From Planctomycetaceae bacterium (GTDB lineage: Bacteria > Planctomycetota > Planctomycetia > Pirellulales > Thermoguttaceae): 6,645 nt of DNA. The notes under the pieces are model-generated. The model worked only from the letters and a program-made list of their open reading frames with translations, searched no databases and was not told where the DNA came from. The stretch spans positions 1 to 6,645 of the forward strand of contig WRMR01000283.1 of assembly GCA_009776995.1 (NCBI GenBank). Direction: 5' to 3'. A program made the position numbers and the translations under genes. The first letter of the stretch is position 1; the number at the start of each line of letters is the position of its first letter. Below, in pieces: positions 6,358 to 6,645 of the stretch.

Positions 6358-6420
6358 TGTACTGAATCGGTGTTGGCCACAGGGACGATTAACCCTTACC
6401 CATAGAAGCTGAGAAACAAA

Positions 6421-6540
6421 ATGAATTTACGAACATGGATTTTGACCGGCAGCGTGGCGTCGTTGCCGTTTTTGCAAATTATGCCCGACTTAGATTATTT
6501 ATCCCGATATCGGGATAAAAAGTCTTATCCCGATTTTTGA
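6421..6540 (+). CDS. small ORF with hydrophobic N-terminus, end lying in repeat DNA
   Basis: The reading frame gives 39 residues: MNLRTWILTGSVASLPFLQ, then IMPDLDYLSRYRDKKSYPDF. The first half looks like a genuine start: basic N-terminus, then a short hydrophobic run such as begins a membrane or exported protein. The last part from about base 6498 is encoded by the TTATCCCGA repeat cluster. The gene may therefore be the 5' remnant of a longer gene cut short by repeat insertion. The ribosome site is poor (GAG at 6411-6413). It follows the protease stop by 63 bases on the same strand. It could also be chance coding. Confidence 0.35.
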   Translation: MNLRTWILTGSVASLPFLQIMPDLDYLSRYRDKKSYPDF

Positions 6541-6550
6541 ATTATCCCGA
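6498..6550 (+). repeat. TTATCCCGA repeats with a perfect 22-base palindrome
   Basis: Bases 6498-6519 form a perfect palindrome centred on CCCGATATCGGG. Two more direct copies of TTATCCCGA follow at 6525 and 6542, so the unit occurs three times in the same orientation within 53 bases, plus once inverted inside the palindrome. No strong T-run follows the palindrome on either strand, so a terminator is not the best reading. It could be a protein-binding site cluster, a miniature element end or a hairpin spacer. Confidence 0.7.
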
Positions 6551-6645
6551 CATGAGTGTCGATTTTGTTTTTTGACCTTCGTTCGGGCAAAGAACATTTT
6601 CCGTGCTTGATTGAAGTCGAGTCATGGCATCGTCGTTGTGAATCG
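6551..6645. other. window end, no convincing gene
   Basis: A frame beginning at GTG 6556 is open to the window edge for 30 codons (VSILFFDLRSGKEHFP...), but it has no visible ribosome site and starts directly after a TGA. It could be the start of a downstream gene or the remainder of the gene broken at 6498. Nothing else is visible on either strand. Confidence 0.3.

Noticed and set aside
5780..6412. 210-codon + strand frame overlapping the C-extein
   Set aside because: It is rich in Arg, Ser, Thr and Pro, a typical out-of-frame shadow, while the other frame shows the papain His and Asn motifs.
6519..6614. Reverse-strand 32-codon frame through the TTATCCCGA cluster
   Set aside because: Much of it is repeat-encoded, with no ribosome site or recognisable protein.

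Overview
The window reads as part of the virion-structure module of a prophage, or of a related phage-derived particle locus such as a gene transfer agent. It sits in a bacterial genome of moderate-to-high GC. All convincing genes are on the + strand. The host is not identified by any marker. Mu-like head genes, degenerate palindromic short-repeat clusters between genes, and a possible RRDYF Tat-type signal peptide would fit a Planctomycetota-type environmental genome, but that is only a weak inference.

Layout: (1) bases 1-74 may hold the 3' tail of an upstream phage gene. (2) 64-2013 encodes a prohead protease fused to a Mu gpT-like major capsid protein, with a strong in-frame internal start at 706 that could give free capsid protein. 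(3) 2114-2437 is a DUF2190-type capsid decoration protein, and 2434-2808 is a probable head-tail joining protein overlapping it by ATGA. (4) 2857-3297 is an unrecognised 146-residue protein with a hydrophobic C-terminus. (5) 3476-4186 is an exported protein with a beta-rich domain, a Pro/Gln/Glu linker and a helical domain. (6) 4345-6357 is the most notable gene: a papain-like cysteine protease interrupted by a 319-residue intein (4843-5799) with an HNH homing endonuclease. The intein lies next to a Gly-Gly that aligns with papain's substrate-cleft loop. (7) 6421-6540 is a tiny ORF whose 3' half lies in a TTATCCCGA palindrome/repeat cluster. The last 100 bases hold nothing convincing.

Each of the four gaps between genes from 2014 to 4344 carries a cluster of short, degenerate repeats arranged as two opposed arms, so each can fold as a hairpin. 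The repeat unit differs: TCAGGAT-type twice, CCACGGAT/GCAGAT-type once, CTTCAG-type once. The first is followed by six T and looks like an intrinsic terminator or attenuator behind the capsid gene. The second runs into the 3' end of a gene and supplies its last 11 codons.

Functionally, the protease domain would mature the prohead, the capsid domain would form the shell, DUF2190 would decorate it, and the joining protein would connect head to tail. The exported protein and the papain-like protease are accessory functions of unknown target. The protease can be active only if the intein is spliced out, because the intein separates Cys120 from His583 and Asn603.
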